From contig OX359278.1 of NCBI GenBank assembly GCA_947179155.2, positions 29,888,773 through 29,952,772 on the forward strand: a stretch of DNA of 64,000 bases, written 5' to 3'. Positions 23,850 through 35,484 of the stretch are shown here, in pieces. Numbering within the stretch: position 1 is the first letter of the stretch; every line of letters starts with the position of its first letter. The stretch comes from Hedera helix. Its lineage: Eukaryota; Streptophyta; Magnoliopsida; Apiales; Araliaceae. Below the pieces are notes generated by a model. The model saw nothing but the letters and a program-made list of their open reading frames with translations. It searched no databases and was not told where the DNA came from. The position numbers and the translations under genes were made by a program.

Positions 23850-24540
23850 GTTTGATATCCCCCCGCAAGCCAATGGGTGACGGGGGAACAACATTGAGCT
23901 TGTCGCGATTGTACTTAAATTTTATATATGGTAAGGGCTTTATTAAGAGATTAGCAGAATTATTCTTTGTTGAAACGAACAGAATGAAAATTTGCTTTCG
24001 TGCAACCATGCCAAATATGCTTTGTACGAGTATGAAAGACCGGCTTAGAGGCCAAATACGTAGCTCCCATATTATCACACCACAACATTGGCGGTTGTTT
24101 AAGCGGCATACCTATTTCTGTTAACAAGGATGTTAACCATTGTAATTCAACAGCTGTGTTGGTAATGGATTTATATTCAGAGTCTGTGCAAAATCGCGCT
24201 ACTGTCTTTTGTTTTCTGGACAACCATGAGATTAAATTTTTTCCCAGAAAAATAGCATGCCCAGTAGTTGAGGGGGGATCACCAAGATTACCTGCCCAAT
24301 CAGCAATGGAGAAAGCAGACAAGTCGTGACATGAGTCTGCATGAATGAATAACCCATACGTGAGTGCACCTTCCAAGTATTTAATTATTTTTTTACTTCT
24401 GTCCAATGGTGATTTGTTGGAAAGTGCATATATTGATAGACTTTGTTCACAGCATAAGCAATATCTGGTTTTGTGATGCTTAGGTATTGAAGGGATCCTA
24501 CCACCTGCAGGAAAAGAGTAGGATCCTCTCACATTTCTTC
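23850..24540 (-). pseudogene. Copia RT C-terminus and RNase H remnant
   Basis: The frame carries copia pol signatures: LEGALTYGLFIHADSCHDLS, DWAGN...STTGHAIFLG, SWLSRKQKTVARFCTDSEYK, CDNMGATYLASKPVFHTRTK. A second frame then gives FVSTKNNSANLLIKPL, the usual '(A)D.LTKPL' end. RNase H acidic residues are visible (D of DWAGN, E of SEYK, D of CDN). A frameshift near 24480-24500 separates the RT-side phrase of the 'TRPDIAYAVN' class from the main frame. The frame is shifted again near 24000. Confidence 0.88.
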
Positions 24541-25459
24541 AAATTTTCCGCTATAGAGATCCGTGTAGAGAAGAATGGTTTGCAAATTTTCATAGATGTT
24601 CGTTTCAACAAATTTGATAAATATTACCGCTGCGATAACAGTAGACCATTACGCATCGATGCCAAGACAAACACCATTCATGTACAGGCCTAACCACACA
24701 CATGCTTCACGTTACCCAATTAAAATTGTCTACATGGTTGACTCAAAATTACACTGCACGTGAAGGGGTGTGTTGAGACTTAAAATCTCACACCGAGCAA
24801 TTAAGGCCTGAAAACTCAAGTTATATAATTTGAGATGCCACTCTATTTTTCTTGCTAATTGAGTTGGATACTTCAATGGCTTGAACGAGACAACGTCCCC
24901 GACAACAACCGCAATTAGAGGATTGGCGTTGGCCAATATTAGAGCATCTCCAAGAGTAGTAACAAAAAAAACTCTTCAAATTGAAGTTTGTTAACCTACG
25001 TGACAATTTGAAAAACATTATTTGTTATTTCAATATTTTGTTCTTCATCAATCTCTTCAATTTAATTAAGGCAAAATAAATAAAAATGAATAATATTAAA
25101 TTTTAAAATAAGTTGTACATTAAACCCATCAAGCAAAATAAATATTTTTAGTCTTTTTCATATGATTTTGATTCTCCCAAAACAAAATAAATGTTTTAAA
25201 GAGACAAAATCAACTTACCAGTTCTGAAAGAGAACATTTACAGATTATTTGAATATCATTTTTCAGACGTTGTCCTTTATGAATAAGGATAATAGGATGG
25301 TGTGATTGAGTCATTATACATATGAGCAGTTAAGTTTTTAAACAAGGTTCAAATCAATAACTGCAGCAGAATAACAACCATTAGAAAAATCATATGGACC
25401 ATGATGTCCACTCGCGTCTTTTTTTAGAGAGATAATGAGGTTGCAGATTTGATGACTAA
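24541..25459 (-). other. Unassigned interior of the copia remnant
   Basis: No copia motif was recognised where protease, integrase and RT should lie. It may be filler DNA or an unrecognised insertion. Confidence 0.4.
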
Positions 25460-26184
25460 GGTTGGAGAGACTAGTGGAGATAACTTTTTTGATGTAGCTT
25501 ATCTATTTGAGTATCTCAAAGTGGCCGAAGAGGCTGTTGTAGATGCTCTTAGCTGTAGCAGGTGGTTGGGCAGCATTAAGAGTATGAGAGTTGAGATTGA
25601 GTTCATGAAGGAACTCGTGTCCCTGACAGAGGCTTAGAAGATCCAAGTATGAAACTGGGACACCACAAAGAATAAGAGAAGACACAAGGGTTAAAATTAT
25701 TCTGGTTTGAGGCCCGTAACAGATTCATCAGGGCCCTGTTCCTTGTCCATTGGGCACTGTAATTATAGAATCGTAGTATTAGAATGATTGACAAAGGCTT
25801 GAGAGAGGGCTGTCTAAATATCTTCAGAGGACTGTAGTCCCACAACCAGCGAAATTACCTCTTCTGAGAGAGGAAATTAGCAAGCTTTTCAAGAGGTGAT
25901 CTTGATTGCTCTATAGGACAACAGCTGGGTTTTCCTTTTTCGGGTCAGAATATGTTTTGGGAAGCACGGAGGGGGGTTGTGGGTTGCTTCCGTCAACATA
26001 ACCAAAAAGATTTTGGCCACGTAAAAATGGCTCCACTTGGGTTTTCCAGAGAAGATAGTTGCGAAGAGTGAGTTTTAAGGAGAGGTAGTGATGTGAATGA
26101 CTAAGGTTGGAAGAACTGTGGGGTTAAGAACGGGAGGGACTGGTGGTTCAGAGGTAGAAGAGGAGCTGTGAGAGGAGGATGCCA
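25460..26184 (-). pseudogene. Copia gag remnant
   Basis: The minus strand from an ATG at 26184 opens MASSSHSSSSTSEPPVPP, the Ser-rich start common to plant copia Gag. Further on comes a region resembling the UBN2/Retrotran_gag core: ALSQAFVNHSNTTILQLQ is the counterpart of 'L.Q.FA..S..RI.QL+'. Several in-frame stops and shifts interrupt it. A run starting VISLVVGLQSSEDI precedes that motif, as in intact copies. Confidence 0.7.
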
Positions 26185-26252
26185 TGGAGAGAGGGGACGG
26201 AGATCGGTAAAAAAGAAGAAGTTAATGCTGGCTAGGGTTTAGAAAAATATTT

Positions 26253-26266
26253 GGATCTTGATACCG
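26253..26266 (-). promoter_or_regulatory. Copia primer-binding-like site
   Basis: On the minus strand CGGTATCAAGATCC abuts the LTR. It resembles the initiator Met-tRNA primer site TGGTATCAGAGC with a few changes. Confidence 0.55.
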
Positions 26267-26435
26267 AGATAAACTTCAAGTATGAGAAAATATTTTTGTT
26301 ATATTTCATCTGATATGGTACAGGCCATTTAAATACTAAACATCATTATATGATAAGTACAAAGTCATTCTATATTATCCTAAGATAAGTATCTAATTTA
26401 ACAACCATATCTAATCTACATAGCCTAACTTATCA
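26267..26435 (-). mobile_element. Copia 5' LTR
   Basis: Same sequence as 23681-23845 with a few substitutions and an additional short segment (TCATTATATGATAAG versus TCACAAG). It ends at CTTATCA, the TGATAAG start in element sense. Confidence 0.82.
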
Positions 26436-26673
26436 GGTTTGATAATATACATGGAATGATTGTTTAGGCACAAATACTAAACACACTTTTGGAATGACAC
26501 ATTTTGTTTAGGCAAAAGACCTAAACATACTTTTATATTCATGGAATAACACAACTTATTTTTCAAGGCAATTTCTTTAAATTTTAGGAAAAAACAATAG
26601 GATCTTTGAATCTTGATTCCGGCCTAATCTTATGGATCGGAGTTATATTATTTGGGTCATCTTTGTTAGTTTC
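26436..26673. other. Intergenic spacer
   Basis: Imperfect direct repeats of GGCA.AA.ACCTAAACA type; nothing coding. Confidence 0.4.
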
Positions 26674-26694
26674 TGTGGACACAAAAATGATCTT

Positions 26695-26713
26695 GGGGGG
26701 GGGGGGGGGGGGG
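26695..26713. repeat. Poly-G tract (19 G)
   Basis: Unbroken G run 21 bp inside the LTR-like copy. The corresponding run at 29947-29960 is in the same position. Confidence 0.95.
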
Positions 26714-26999
26714 AGGTTGAATAGATCTTTTAAAAAACACTTTTTCTTTATAATTCGAAAGTATATTAGTTATGGTTAATAGAATCAATTCAGGCACAGC
26801 GAAATATACTTTAAGAACCCCTTCAAAGATGTATGCATGATTTAAAATCATTGTTTTAATCTACGGTATGTGTAATAGCAGATATAGCAGTTAGAGTACA
26901 TAATGTAAAGACATAAAGTAGATGACTCAAGATGTTTAAGTGGTTCGGAGACTGAACAACTCCTACTCCACTCTTCTACTTCGACGAGTACGATATCCA

Positions 27000-27200
27000 C
27001 TAATTTAGTCACTAAGACAAGGACACTCTGCCCTCCACAAGTCCAGCAGACTTGAGTTGTCTTTAGCCACTTAGGCAAGGATCCTTTGACCCTCCTCAAG
27101 TCCCGCAGACATGAGTTGTTTTTAGCCACTTAGGTAAGGATCCTTTGACCCTACTTAATTCCCACAGAAAAGAGTTGTTTTGTCAATTAAGACAAGGATC
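27000..27200. repeat. ~64-bp tandem repeat, about 3 copies
   Basis: The unit contains GGCAAGGATCCTTTGACCCT, CAAGTCC.GCAGAC.TGAGTTG and TTAGCCACTTAGG. Copies degrade toward the right. Confidence 0.8.
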
Positions 27201-28039
27201 CTCTGATCCTCTTTGGTGTGTTGAATGCTTGTTGGGTTGTGCTACTAAGATAAACTTTGATCTTCTTTATCTTCTGGTACTTAGCAGCTACTTGTGATCA
27301 GTTTCTGGATGCCGCTGATGTTTGTCGTTGATGCTCTTTTCCTTCTTCTGGTAATCTGCAGTTACCCTTAATCACTTTTGATGTCTTGCTGAGTTCTTCA
27401 GATAAGCTTTGTGCTCAGCAGTTCCTTAGAACACTTAGCCATCCTGAATACAGAATCTCATTCTGTTCTTCTTTATGCTCAAGGTGTTCTTGGCTTCTTT
27501 GATCATTCGACTCTTAGCTCATATGCCAGCCCTTTGGCATTTTTAGTTTCAGTGAAGCTTTTCAACAGATTAGGTCGTGTATATTGTTCTTGCTCTCACC
27601 TTTTTTTCTTTTTCAGATCTGCTCTTTTGTAGACTTTGAATGATCTTCCCGTTGCAGATCTATCTATTGCAAATCTTCCCGTTGGAGCCTGTTTAGTTAC
27701 AGATTTCTTTATAAATATTAAGTCAGAGTGTTTAATGCTCTGCTATTTTTGATTTGTTGACTTGTCTTCTTTATTTTTAGAGAGATATGTCAGTCCTGGG
27801 TTCTTCCCAACCTTTATAGAGTGGATAGGTCTTTTAGAGAATACGACAATCTTCTGATTTCTTGAGCCTGATGCATGACACTAGAAGTCTTTGTTCTGAC
27901 ACTCAGCACGCATAAGTCAGTATTCTGATATTTCTGACTTACTATAGCGGATGATTTAGATGTGTTGATGTAGATGTTTCTGAAGTAATCAACCACTCAT
28001 CTAGAGACTACTAGCTTAAGTGCTTTAACATCTTATTAG

Positions 28040-29340
28040 CACTTAAGCACTCTACGATCAATTCAGTTGTAGCATTTTACTTCTGATCGTTGAGTCATCT
28101 GCTAGCTCTACTATGTAGCTCTATGATCTTGCTTGATGTAGGCTTCTTTGTAGATCATAGAGTGGTTGACTGTACTAACTCTACGATCCTATCTGAGCCT
28201 TACTGTTCTGACGATATGCTTCTCATGCTCTGTGATCTTCATTGAGCTTTATGTACATAGAGCATTGGTTTATGATCTGGTTTAAGCTTTAGCAGGTGCT
28301 TTCTTGTCATAGAGGACTGCTCTATGAACTTCAGGTGCTAGCTTTGCTTGGCCTATATGTCATAGAGGGCTGCTCTACGATCTTCAGTTGCTAGTTTTGA
28401 TTGGCCTATATGTCATAGAGGACTGCTCTATGAATCTTCAGGTGCCAGATCTTCTATTGTAGAGGACTGCCCTACGATCATCAGGTGCTGGATCTTCTAT
28501 CATTGATGACTGTTTTACGAGCTTCAGTTGTTAGATCTTTTATTGTAAAGGACTGCTCTACGAACTTCAGTTGCATTCTCTGTTGTATATTTAAAGGTTG
28601 TTTATGACAGGTAGCGCTTGAATATCTTCAGCTCAATTCAACGATTGCATGAACGTTGTACTCCTAAGCTTGCTTTTTCACTCTACGACTTAGCTTTGCT
28701 GCTTTACGATCTTGCCTATGGTGTAAGTTGTAGTGCAATCGTAGAGTTATGGTTTGAACTGCTCCACGATCTTTGTTAAGACTAGATGCTTTAGATGTAC
28801 TCAGAGATCTTCATTCAGTTTGTTTGACAGCTCAAGGACAGCCTTCTGGATGATCTTTATGAGGATCGTTGTCATGACTCTGAATGCTCATGTAGAGGTT
28901 ACTCTTTGAACCTGCTTGGTTCGTAGACTAGATTATGAGAATCGTAGAGTGACTGACTATATTGACTCTATGATCCCGAGAGTTAGCTCTACGATGCTAA
29001 GACAACTCTACGATCTTCTGAGAGGACTCTTCAATCTGCCGAGCCTTATTTTGCGTTTTCCTAGCAGACTCTACGATCTTCCTAGAAGACTCTACGATCT
29101 TCCTTTAAGTGATTTCATAAAACTTCTTTCTGAATGACTCTTCACTTCTCAATCAGTCTTTGCCGATGGAGTTGGTGCTTGGATCTTCCGTTTGCTTGCC
29201 TGTCATTCAGGGACTTCATACTGATAATCTTTAGGTAGACAGCTCTATGATACTACTTTGGAAATGTGAGCGTATGACTGGCTATGCTGATGACTTGCAG
29301 ACTTTACGATCGTGAGTGTAGTCTACGATTCTTGCTTTGA
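28040..29340. repeat. Dispersed CTCTACGATC word cluster
   Basis: About twenty exact or one-off copies of CTCTACGATC (or reverse GATCGTAGAG) occur in 1.3 kb, many followed by TTC. They are irregularly spaced except in the tandem block at 28305-28575. Confidence 0.75.
28305..28575. repeat. ~47-53 bp tandem repeat with hairpin, about 5 copies
   Basis: The unit begins CATAGAGGACTGCTCTATGA, where CATAGAG and CTCTATG are a perfect 7-bp inverted pair around GACTG. It continues with ACTTCAGGTGCTAG. Copies 1 and 3 keep perfect arms; the others carry one mismatch. Confidence 0.8.
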
Positions 29341-29715
29341 CTCTCTTGCCAGACTGCTGTTCTTCTCAATCGATCAAGCCTATCTATTATAACTTAAGAT
29401 CAACCTAACAAGTTTGATCTTTCTATTCATAGTCCTTGTACATTGTGATCTTTTGAAGGACTGTACAACACTATTAATTCATATCAGATCAACTTAACAA
29501 ATTTGACCTTATTAATCTAAGTCCTTAGAACATAATGTCTATCATCTATTAAGAACTTTACAGCTTTCATCAATGCAGACATATTTGCATATTGATTCAT
29601 TATCTTTTAAGTACATCATCAAATCTTATAAAAGATGAATAGCATTCATATGCATATTCCAAACAATCTTATTTGTTAAAATCCAAAAATTTGGATGAGT
29701 TAGTATATCCATTTA

Positions 29716-29923
29716 TGTAACGTCCCCAAATCCATTTATTTTCTACCGCAGATTCGGTGCATCACCAAATACAACTTCCATAATATCTCCCAAAATTTAA
29801 TTGATTTAATCAGTCTATTTAGACATTATATCACATACTTCGTCCCTGGATTGCAACTTAGGCCTTACACTTGACCTCGTCACTAATACCAACCTGTAAC
29901 ATCTACAGGATGTTAATCCCAGA
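29716..29923 (-). mobile_element. Fragment of a chromovirus-type LTR end
   Basis: TGTAACGTCCCCAAATCC followed later by AGATTCGGTGCATCACC resembles the TGTGACGCCCCCAAATCC...TTCGGTGCT start of other LTRs in this window (12975 on the minus strand, 59533). It is cut after about 200 bp by the next LTR-like copy. Confidence 0.5.
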
Positions 29924-30654
29924 TGACACACATATGATCTACAGGAGGGGGGGGGGGGGGTTGAATACATCATTATATATACATCATTGTATACTTTTTT
30001 GATTCAACATATTTACAAAAAATTATTGCAATTTAATAGCATAGCGGAATTAGTTGTTTGGTAAAACTCTTTTCTGAACCTTGAAAGATAAACACACAAT
30101 TCTGTTGTAAGTTTGTTAATGGAACGATATTGCAATAAGTAATCTTGCAATAAGGTGGTTATAAAAATTATGACAAATATAATAAAAATAATGAAAGCAA
30201 TAAAGAGACAACGAGACACGAGAATTTTTAAGAGGTTAAGAGCCTAAATTATTTCTAGTCCTCTCTTCTACTCCACTGAGCAAGATTGATCCACTATAGG
30301 ATAAATAGTTCCAATGAACCTTATAAGTCTAAGGCCTCTGTCTTCAGGTCCATTAACATACCCATCTAGGTCTAATTCCTATGAATTAGGCGAGCCATCT
30401 AAACTCAACTCACATAAGGTTTTGAAGCCCTCTATGTTCAGGATCCATTGACCTACCCTTCCGGGTTTGATTCCTTCGAATCAAGTGAGCCATCTAAACT
30501 CGACTTTTGTTGTTGTTGTTGATGTTTAATGTGCTACTAAGTTGACACGAAGCTCTCTTCTGAAGAACTTAACAGCTAAACGATTCTGTTGTTCTTTTTT
30601 ACATCATGAACTTTTCAACATATCTCTTTCTATTTTGCTCTAGCTCTTGTATGG
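29924..30654 (+). mobile_element. Second poly-G LTR-like copy, truncated
   Basis: Homologous in order to 26674-27400 but well diverged. It contains two 100-bp tandem units (about 30325-30500), each with a small hairpin (CTAATTC-CTAT-GAATTAG, then TTGATTC-CTTC-GAATCAA). It stops where the LTR at 30655 begins, implying interruption by that insertion. Confidence 0.45.
29947..29960. repeat. Poly-G tract (14 G)
   Basis: Equivalent in position to 26695-26713. Confidence 0.95.
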
Positions 30655-32314
30655 TGGTGTGCTGTTGCAGGCAACAAAAAAGAAAATCTTTCTGCGAAAA
30701 ATAATTATATAGTAGTACAAGCAATAGTCGATCCTACAAAGAATGATTAATTTACTTTTATGTAATGTAAACCATAATAGGGTTTTTTAATTAACATAAA
30801 TAAATTAAATAATATTAACTAAAATAAAAATAATACACAACTAGAGCAAAATAAATTAACAGAATAAATCAAAATAATGAATTTTGGGTTACGTTAACAT
30901 CCACCATCAGAAATTTACACTGATCATAGACATTCACATAAATCAATTAATATTTTGAATATTCACTGTTGGAATAATTTCTCACTTTTGAATAATTTTT
31001 CTATCTCTCCTTAATTTTAGTTAAGTAGAAACAAGCAATCTAAATAGCCCTAACTACTAATCAATCATAGACACGCGCTAAAGATTTAATCTAGCAGTAT
31101 CTTTAAGAATTAGAGATATCGATGAAGCTAAATAATACAAGCACAAACAGTTGTATTTAATTTAGTTAAATATTCTTCCTAAGATATAATAATCTTTTGA
31201 TATGCAGCCAACTATTAATCTTAGTTGCTTCACAAATTAAAGTGACCAAATAATTACGGATTTGATATTTAATTTAGCAGTAGATTTCAACGAATAATAA
31301 ACTAGTAGACCTCCTAGCAATTAAACGAATCAATCATAAATCATAAAAATTAAACACAGAATAATATTCAATTCTCAAAACATAAATTGAATAATTAAAA
31401 CCAATTAAATCTCACAGTGCATAAATTCCGATGGTTTCCGTTCACATAAACCAAGAACAAGAATTTTGCTACATATGGCTATGGAATCACCAAAAAATAA
31501 TAGAAGAATTTTTTTGTAGAAAAAGAGTTTAAGAGATGAGATCTAGATGAGAGAGATAGATACCCCTAATTATGCCTTAAAGCATGTATTTATAGGGTAG
31601 ATAATTTTCATAACCCTAACAGGAATTATTTTTCAAACCCTAATAAAATTTAAAATACAAAATACAAAATATGAAAATTTGTATTTTAATTCCTTTTCCA
31701 ATTCCCTATTGGAGTCTTTAATTATTCCTTCAATTCACTTCACTTAAACCCACATGAAAATAAATTAATGTTGGAACTACTGAAAAGAAGGAACAAAATG
31801 ATGTAAAGACATGTAGAAGCGGGACCCACACGGAGTAACCAACAGGAACAATAAAACTGGCCGACCACGTATGGCGCGGTCACTACTCATTTGCACGCTG
31901 TTAAACGACACCGTTTTATCTGTGCTGGAATCCTCTTTAGCGCCTCGCGCATGATGCGTTCCTTGCTTTTCAACTTCACAAAACGGCGTTGTGTGCTTTA
32001 TCTTATTCCTGATCCATGCCCAAGTGCACATTGCGCAACCGCCTAGCTTCATCTTCTGACTTGTTAACTAAACGGCGTTGCTTCATATTAATCGAACCAA
32101 TCAGCTGCTCTTTTGCTTCTTAGCGCACAATGCGTACCAGCCTTCTGCTGAAATTATAACTTTGCCATTAAGTTTAGTTTTCCTAAAAAATAAAATAAAA
32201 ATAATAAAAAAGCATAAAATTACATAAATTATCTAAAATACTAAAAATACATCAAAACTCATAAATAATTAAGCCTAAAAATATCTAATAAATAGAGAGA
32301 AAATATACTTATCA
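30655..32314 (-). mobile_element. 3' LTR of the old gag-protease element (1660 bp)
   Basis: In plus orientation it runs TGGTGTGCTGTTGC...TATACTTATCA. It is homologous along its length to the 1652-bp solo LTR at 57208-58859, for example the shared AGTCGATCC.ACA.AGAATG near base 90. On the minus strand it starts TGATAAGTATATTTTC. A TATA-like CTATAAATAC lies at about 31588-31597 (minus). The plus-side neighbour is a degenerate polypurine tract preceded by GAGGACAAGCAAAGATTAAG, a string often found before such LTRs in plants. The 5' LTR is not in the window. Confidence 0.75.
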
Positions 32315-33294
32315 AATACACCGCACTTAATCTTTGCTTGTCCTCAAGCAAAACAAGAATAAAAAAACTATAAAATTAGACTATACTAAATAAACCAACT
32401 AATCCGAGCAACAAATCAATATGAATTTCAAAATTAGCCTCAAAGATTTTTTAAATGATAACTTAAAGAAAATTTTAAAATTATGCAAAATTCAAAATTT
32501 TAACATAATTATTAATCTTACTTTACTCAAGACCCTTGTGTGTGTGTGAATCCAAATGTATAGAACTAATCAAAACTCAGATAAACTTAGGTTATCAGTT
32601 ACCTTATAAAAGATATACATCAAAACTCTATATACTTATTTTTCAAATCACTTTCTGCTAATAAAGGCAAATATAAATCAGAAGATCTAAAGGCTTTAAA
32701 ACACTTAAATACACTAAAATTATTAATATCAATTTTTTTCAAGTAATTTTTTTCATTCATTTTTTCTCTTATCTTAAATGGGTGCATTTTATGCTCCATC
32801 CCATTTTTTATTTTTTATTTTTATTAGCGAGTGCATTTTACGCTCTATCTTGCTTTTTTATGTGTTTATGGGTGAGTACGTTTTATGCTCCATCTCAACC
32901 TACCAGAAGATTTTTTCTTTGTTTTTTTCAATTTAACAATCCTAGAAAAGTTACCTAAATTATCTCTCCCAAATTATATTTTTCCTTATATTTCACTTTA
33001 AGTTACGATCAAATAAGTTATAGAGCTCAAAAATATATTACATAAGCATTTACCCTTATAAATTTCCCTTAAATTAAAATTAGATCAACAAATGGATATA
33101 AATGCATAAAAATAAAAGATCTCAAACAAAATAATAACTAACAAAAAATTAAAATTTAGACTACACAATGTCTATCAATTTTTTAAAAGTTATTAAATAA
33201 AAATTAAATTTTTTATCATTGACCAAAACTTTAATCCAATTAATTTAGTGATCAAGTGACTCATCCTAAAAATAAAACCATCAATTTTCATAGG
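32315..33294 (-). mobile_element. Old gag-protease element, internal 3' non-coding part
   Basis: Begins with the polypurine-tract region (32315-32345). The rest is AT-rich without coding signal. Three copies of a GTGCATTTTA(T/C)GCTC(C/T)ATC motif occur at about 32780-32905. It is continuous with 56187 onward once the chromovirus is removed. Confidence 0.6.
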
Positions 33295-33299
33295 AAACA
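33295..33299. repeat. Target-site duplication AAACA (left) of the chromovirus
   Basis: AAACA precedes TGCGACGCCCC and recurs at 56182-56186 after GGTTTTACA. Confidence 0.92.
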
Positions 33300-34484
33300 T
33301 GCGACGCCCCCAAATCTGGGCCCACACAGCCCAAACTTGAGTCGCCAAAAGACTACAACAAAATTATTACAACAAAGCACAACGTACAACAATACAGTGT
33401 ATAATAATACACAACTAAGTCTTCACTATTATTGCCACACTATTTTACAAAACGTGAAGACTATGATAACTATTCCTCGGACCCTCACTCCATTCCCCGG
33501 CTAGACCCTGTTATGTTTTCATCTCCTGTTGAAAAACAATGGAACAAAAGAAAGGGTGAGCTCAAATAGCCCAGTAAGAAATATCATGACTAAGATAATG
33601 ACGAATAAATTATCATTAGCCTTCAACAGTTGAGTTTTTGATAGAATACAATAGAATACAAGGTTTATATCAAAAACTGCAGTTAAATTCTTAAACAATG
33701 TTCAGATCAATAATAGCAGCGGAATGAGCAATCTATTAGAAGAATAATGCAGACTATAATGTCCACTCGCTTCTCTTTTTCGTAAAAACATCATCAACTT
33801 TTATCATCTGAAATACCATTAGTCATGATAATATAAATTCACAGTTCCTGATCATAATCATGCACATCAACAGTTCATCTTTGCACTACGGGCCAAAGAT
33901 ATTCAATATAGCACCAACGGTCATGATTATACCAGATTCAGCCTTTGGTCATAATCATACCAATCAACAGTTCATCTTTGCACTACGGGCCAAAGAGAAC
34001 ATTCACCACGTGCCATAAAAGACACCGAACAGATGTATCGCCTTTAACCTATTATATCGCCTTTAACCTATCATCTGTTCAACAAATATATCACATCTGT
34101 GCCCCCGGCCACAGATATTCACAACAGCTTGATTTTTGGATGATTAGAATGATATAAATGATGAACAGAAGAAATAGGATAACAATAAGTATCGGAAGTT
34201 TACTTTGTACAGATTCAAATAATGTCCAAATTGTCAACATGATGTGGAGTGAAATTTAAAAATGATATTCAAGATCCACAGTTCAGAATAACGGTTACAA
34301 TTCAATAGAAAGGTTCACGTAAATAGGAAGGTTCAGTTGAAATAATGAAGTTCCACTATTATGGAACATATAATATTTTCAGGAATTATAGAAGCAATAG
34401 TTCCATAATAAATTTCGATTTAGGAGTATGAAAGAAAATAATATCCCTTACCGTAGCAGGTTTGATTAACAAAAGGTGAAGGAA

Positions 34485-34690
34485 ATTAATACAAAGGGTT
34501 ATTCACCAACAGGCGGCAATCCGCTCCGTAAGGTTATTCCCACAATTTAATAGAATTTGAGTACAAAGAGTTATTCACCAAACAGGCGGCAATCCGCTCC
34601 GTAAGGTTATTCTCAGAGATTAATAATGAATGAATACGAAAGGTTATTCACCAACAGGCGGCAATCCGCTCTGTAAGGTTATTCCCACAA
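34485..34690. repeat. ~78-bp tandem repeat in chromovirus LTR, 3 copies
   Basis: Each unit contains GGTTATTCACCAA.CAGGCGG followed by CAATCCGCTC.GTAAGGTTATT, with GCGG-CAAT-CCGC as a short hairpin. The same block is at about 54520-54712 in the other LTR. Confidence 0.85.
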
Positions 34691-35009
34691 TTTAATACAT
34701 GGAAATAAAAGGCACGTCTTATGAGTAAGGAAGAAACAATATTATTATCGAGAATCAAATAATGATAATCCCTTACCATAGTACGTTTGAATAATGGAAG
34801 ATGAAAAAGATGGTATCCCTTACCTCAACACGTGACTGGATATTGATTTAAATGAGGTTGATTAACTTGAACAGTACACGTATACTTATAGATCTTCACA
34901 AATACTCAAGATGACTTAAGCACACTTAGAGAGAACTTTCACAAGAAGTATTTAGAGAGAGAAAGAAAGAACAAGTAAGGAAGTTTTATGAAAAATCCTT
35001 AAGTTAAGG

Positions 35010-35024
35010 CTTCTATTTATAGCC
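35010..35024 (-). promoter_or_regulatory. TATA box of chromovirus 3' LTR
   Basis: Minus strand GGCTATAAATAGAAG. The identical site in the 5' LTR is at about 55035-55048, where it would drive the element's genomic RNA before the nested insertion. Confidence 0.6.
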
Positions 35025-35079
35025 AAAAATCTTATCATTCACTTAATCTAAACCATTCATTTAAAGATCATCTTTTAAT

Positions 35080-35350
35080 CTACACCATCCATTTCAAATA
35101 TTATATTATCTTTAATCTACACCATTCATTTCATATCACCTAATAATCACCTAACTTTATATTATAAACAAATCAATTTAATTATTCAACACTAATTCAC
35201 ACTTTAATCTACACCATTCATTTCATATCACCTAATAATCACCTAACTTTATATTATAAACAAATCAATTCAATTATTCAACAATAATTCACACTTTAAT
35301 CTACACCATTCATTTCATATTACCTAATAATCACCTAACTTTATATTATA
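35080..35350. repeat. ~95-bp tandem repeat in chromovirus LTR, about 3 copies
   Basis: The unit includes TTTAATCTACACCATTCATT, ATCACCTAATAATCACCTAA and TATAAACAAAT. The block is repeated in the other LTR at about 55105-55385. Confidence 0.88.
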
Positions 35351-35484
35351 AACAAATAACTTTATCAATTCAATTATTATGACTAATTGTTATAAATACA
35401 GTATAGTTAGCTCTTAGATATCAAGTCAATAAATTAATGAAATACAACTGTTTAAATAACATCATAATAGAGATAACAATAATG

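Larger units (their letters stand above)
23681..26435 (-). mobile_element. Internally deleted Ty1/copia retrotransposon, short LTRs
   Basis: Two 165-170 bp LTRs in the same orientation enclose, in minus-strand order, a primer-binding-like site, gag (26184-25460) and the 3' end of pol (24540-23850). Protease, integrase and most of reverse transcriptase are missing between the two coding pieces, so the copy is non-autonomous. A clear TSD could not be found, perhaps from decay. The LTR outer limit at 23681 rests on where the two copies stop matching. Confidence 0.8.
26674..29715 (+). mobile_element. Long LTR-like copy with poly-G start and tandem hairpin repeats
   Basis: It starts TGTGGACACAAAAATGATC, then a 19-base poly-G, then TTGAATAGATC. 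A second copy at 29924 starts TGACACACATATGATCT, then poly-G and TTGAATACATC. Both copies then share a 'GTGGTTCGGAG/GAGGTTAAGAG...CTCTTCTACTCCAC' box, tandem CCTTTGACC/CAGGTCCATT units and a GTGCTACTAAG segment. This layout recalls LTRs of plant Ty1/copia Sireviruses, from memory and untested. No coding sequence is present, so this is probably a solo LTR. The right limit is set only by the next element and is uncertain. Confidence 0.45.

Noticed and set aside
26695..26713. Poly-G run as sequencing artefact
   Set aside because: The same position in the sister LTR-like copy (29947-29960) also has a poly-G run, so the tract is real, though its exact length may be unreliable.
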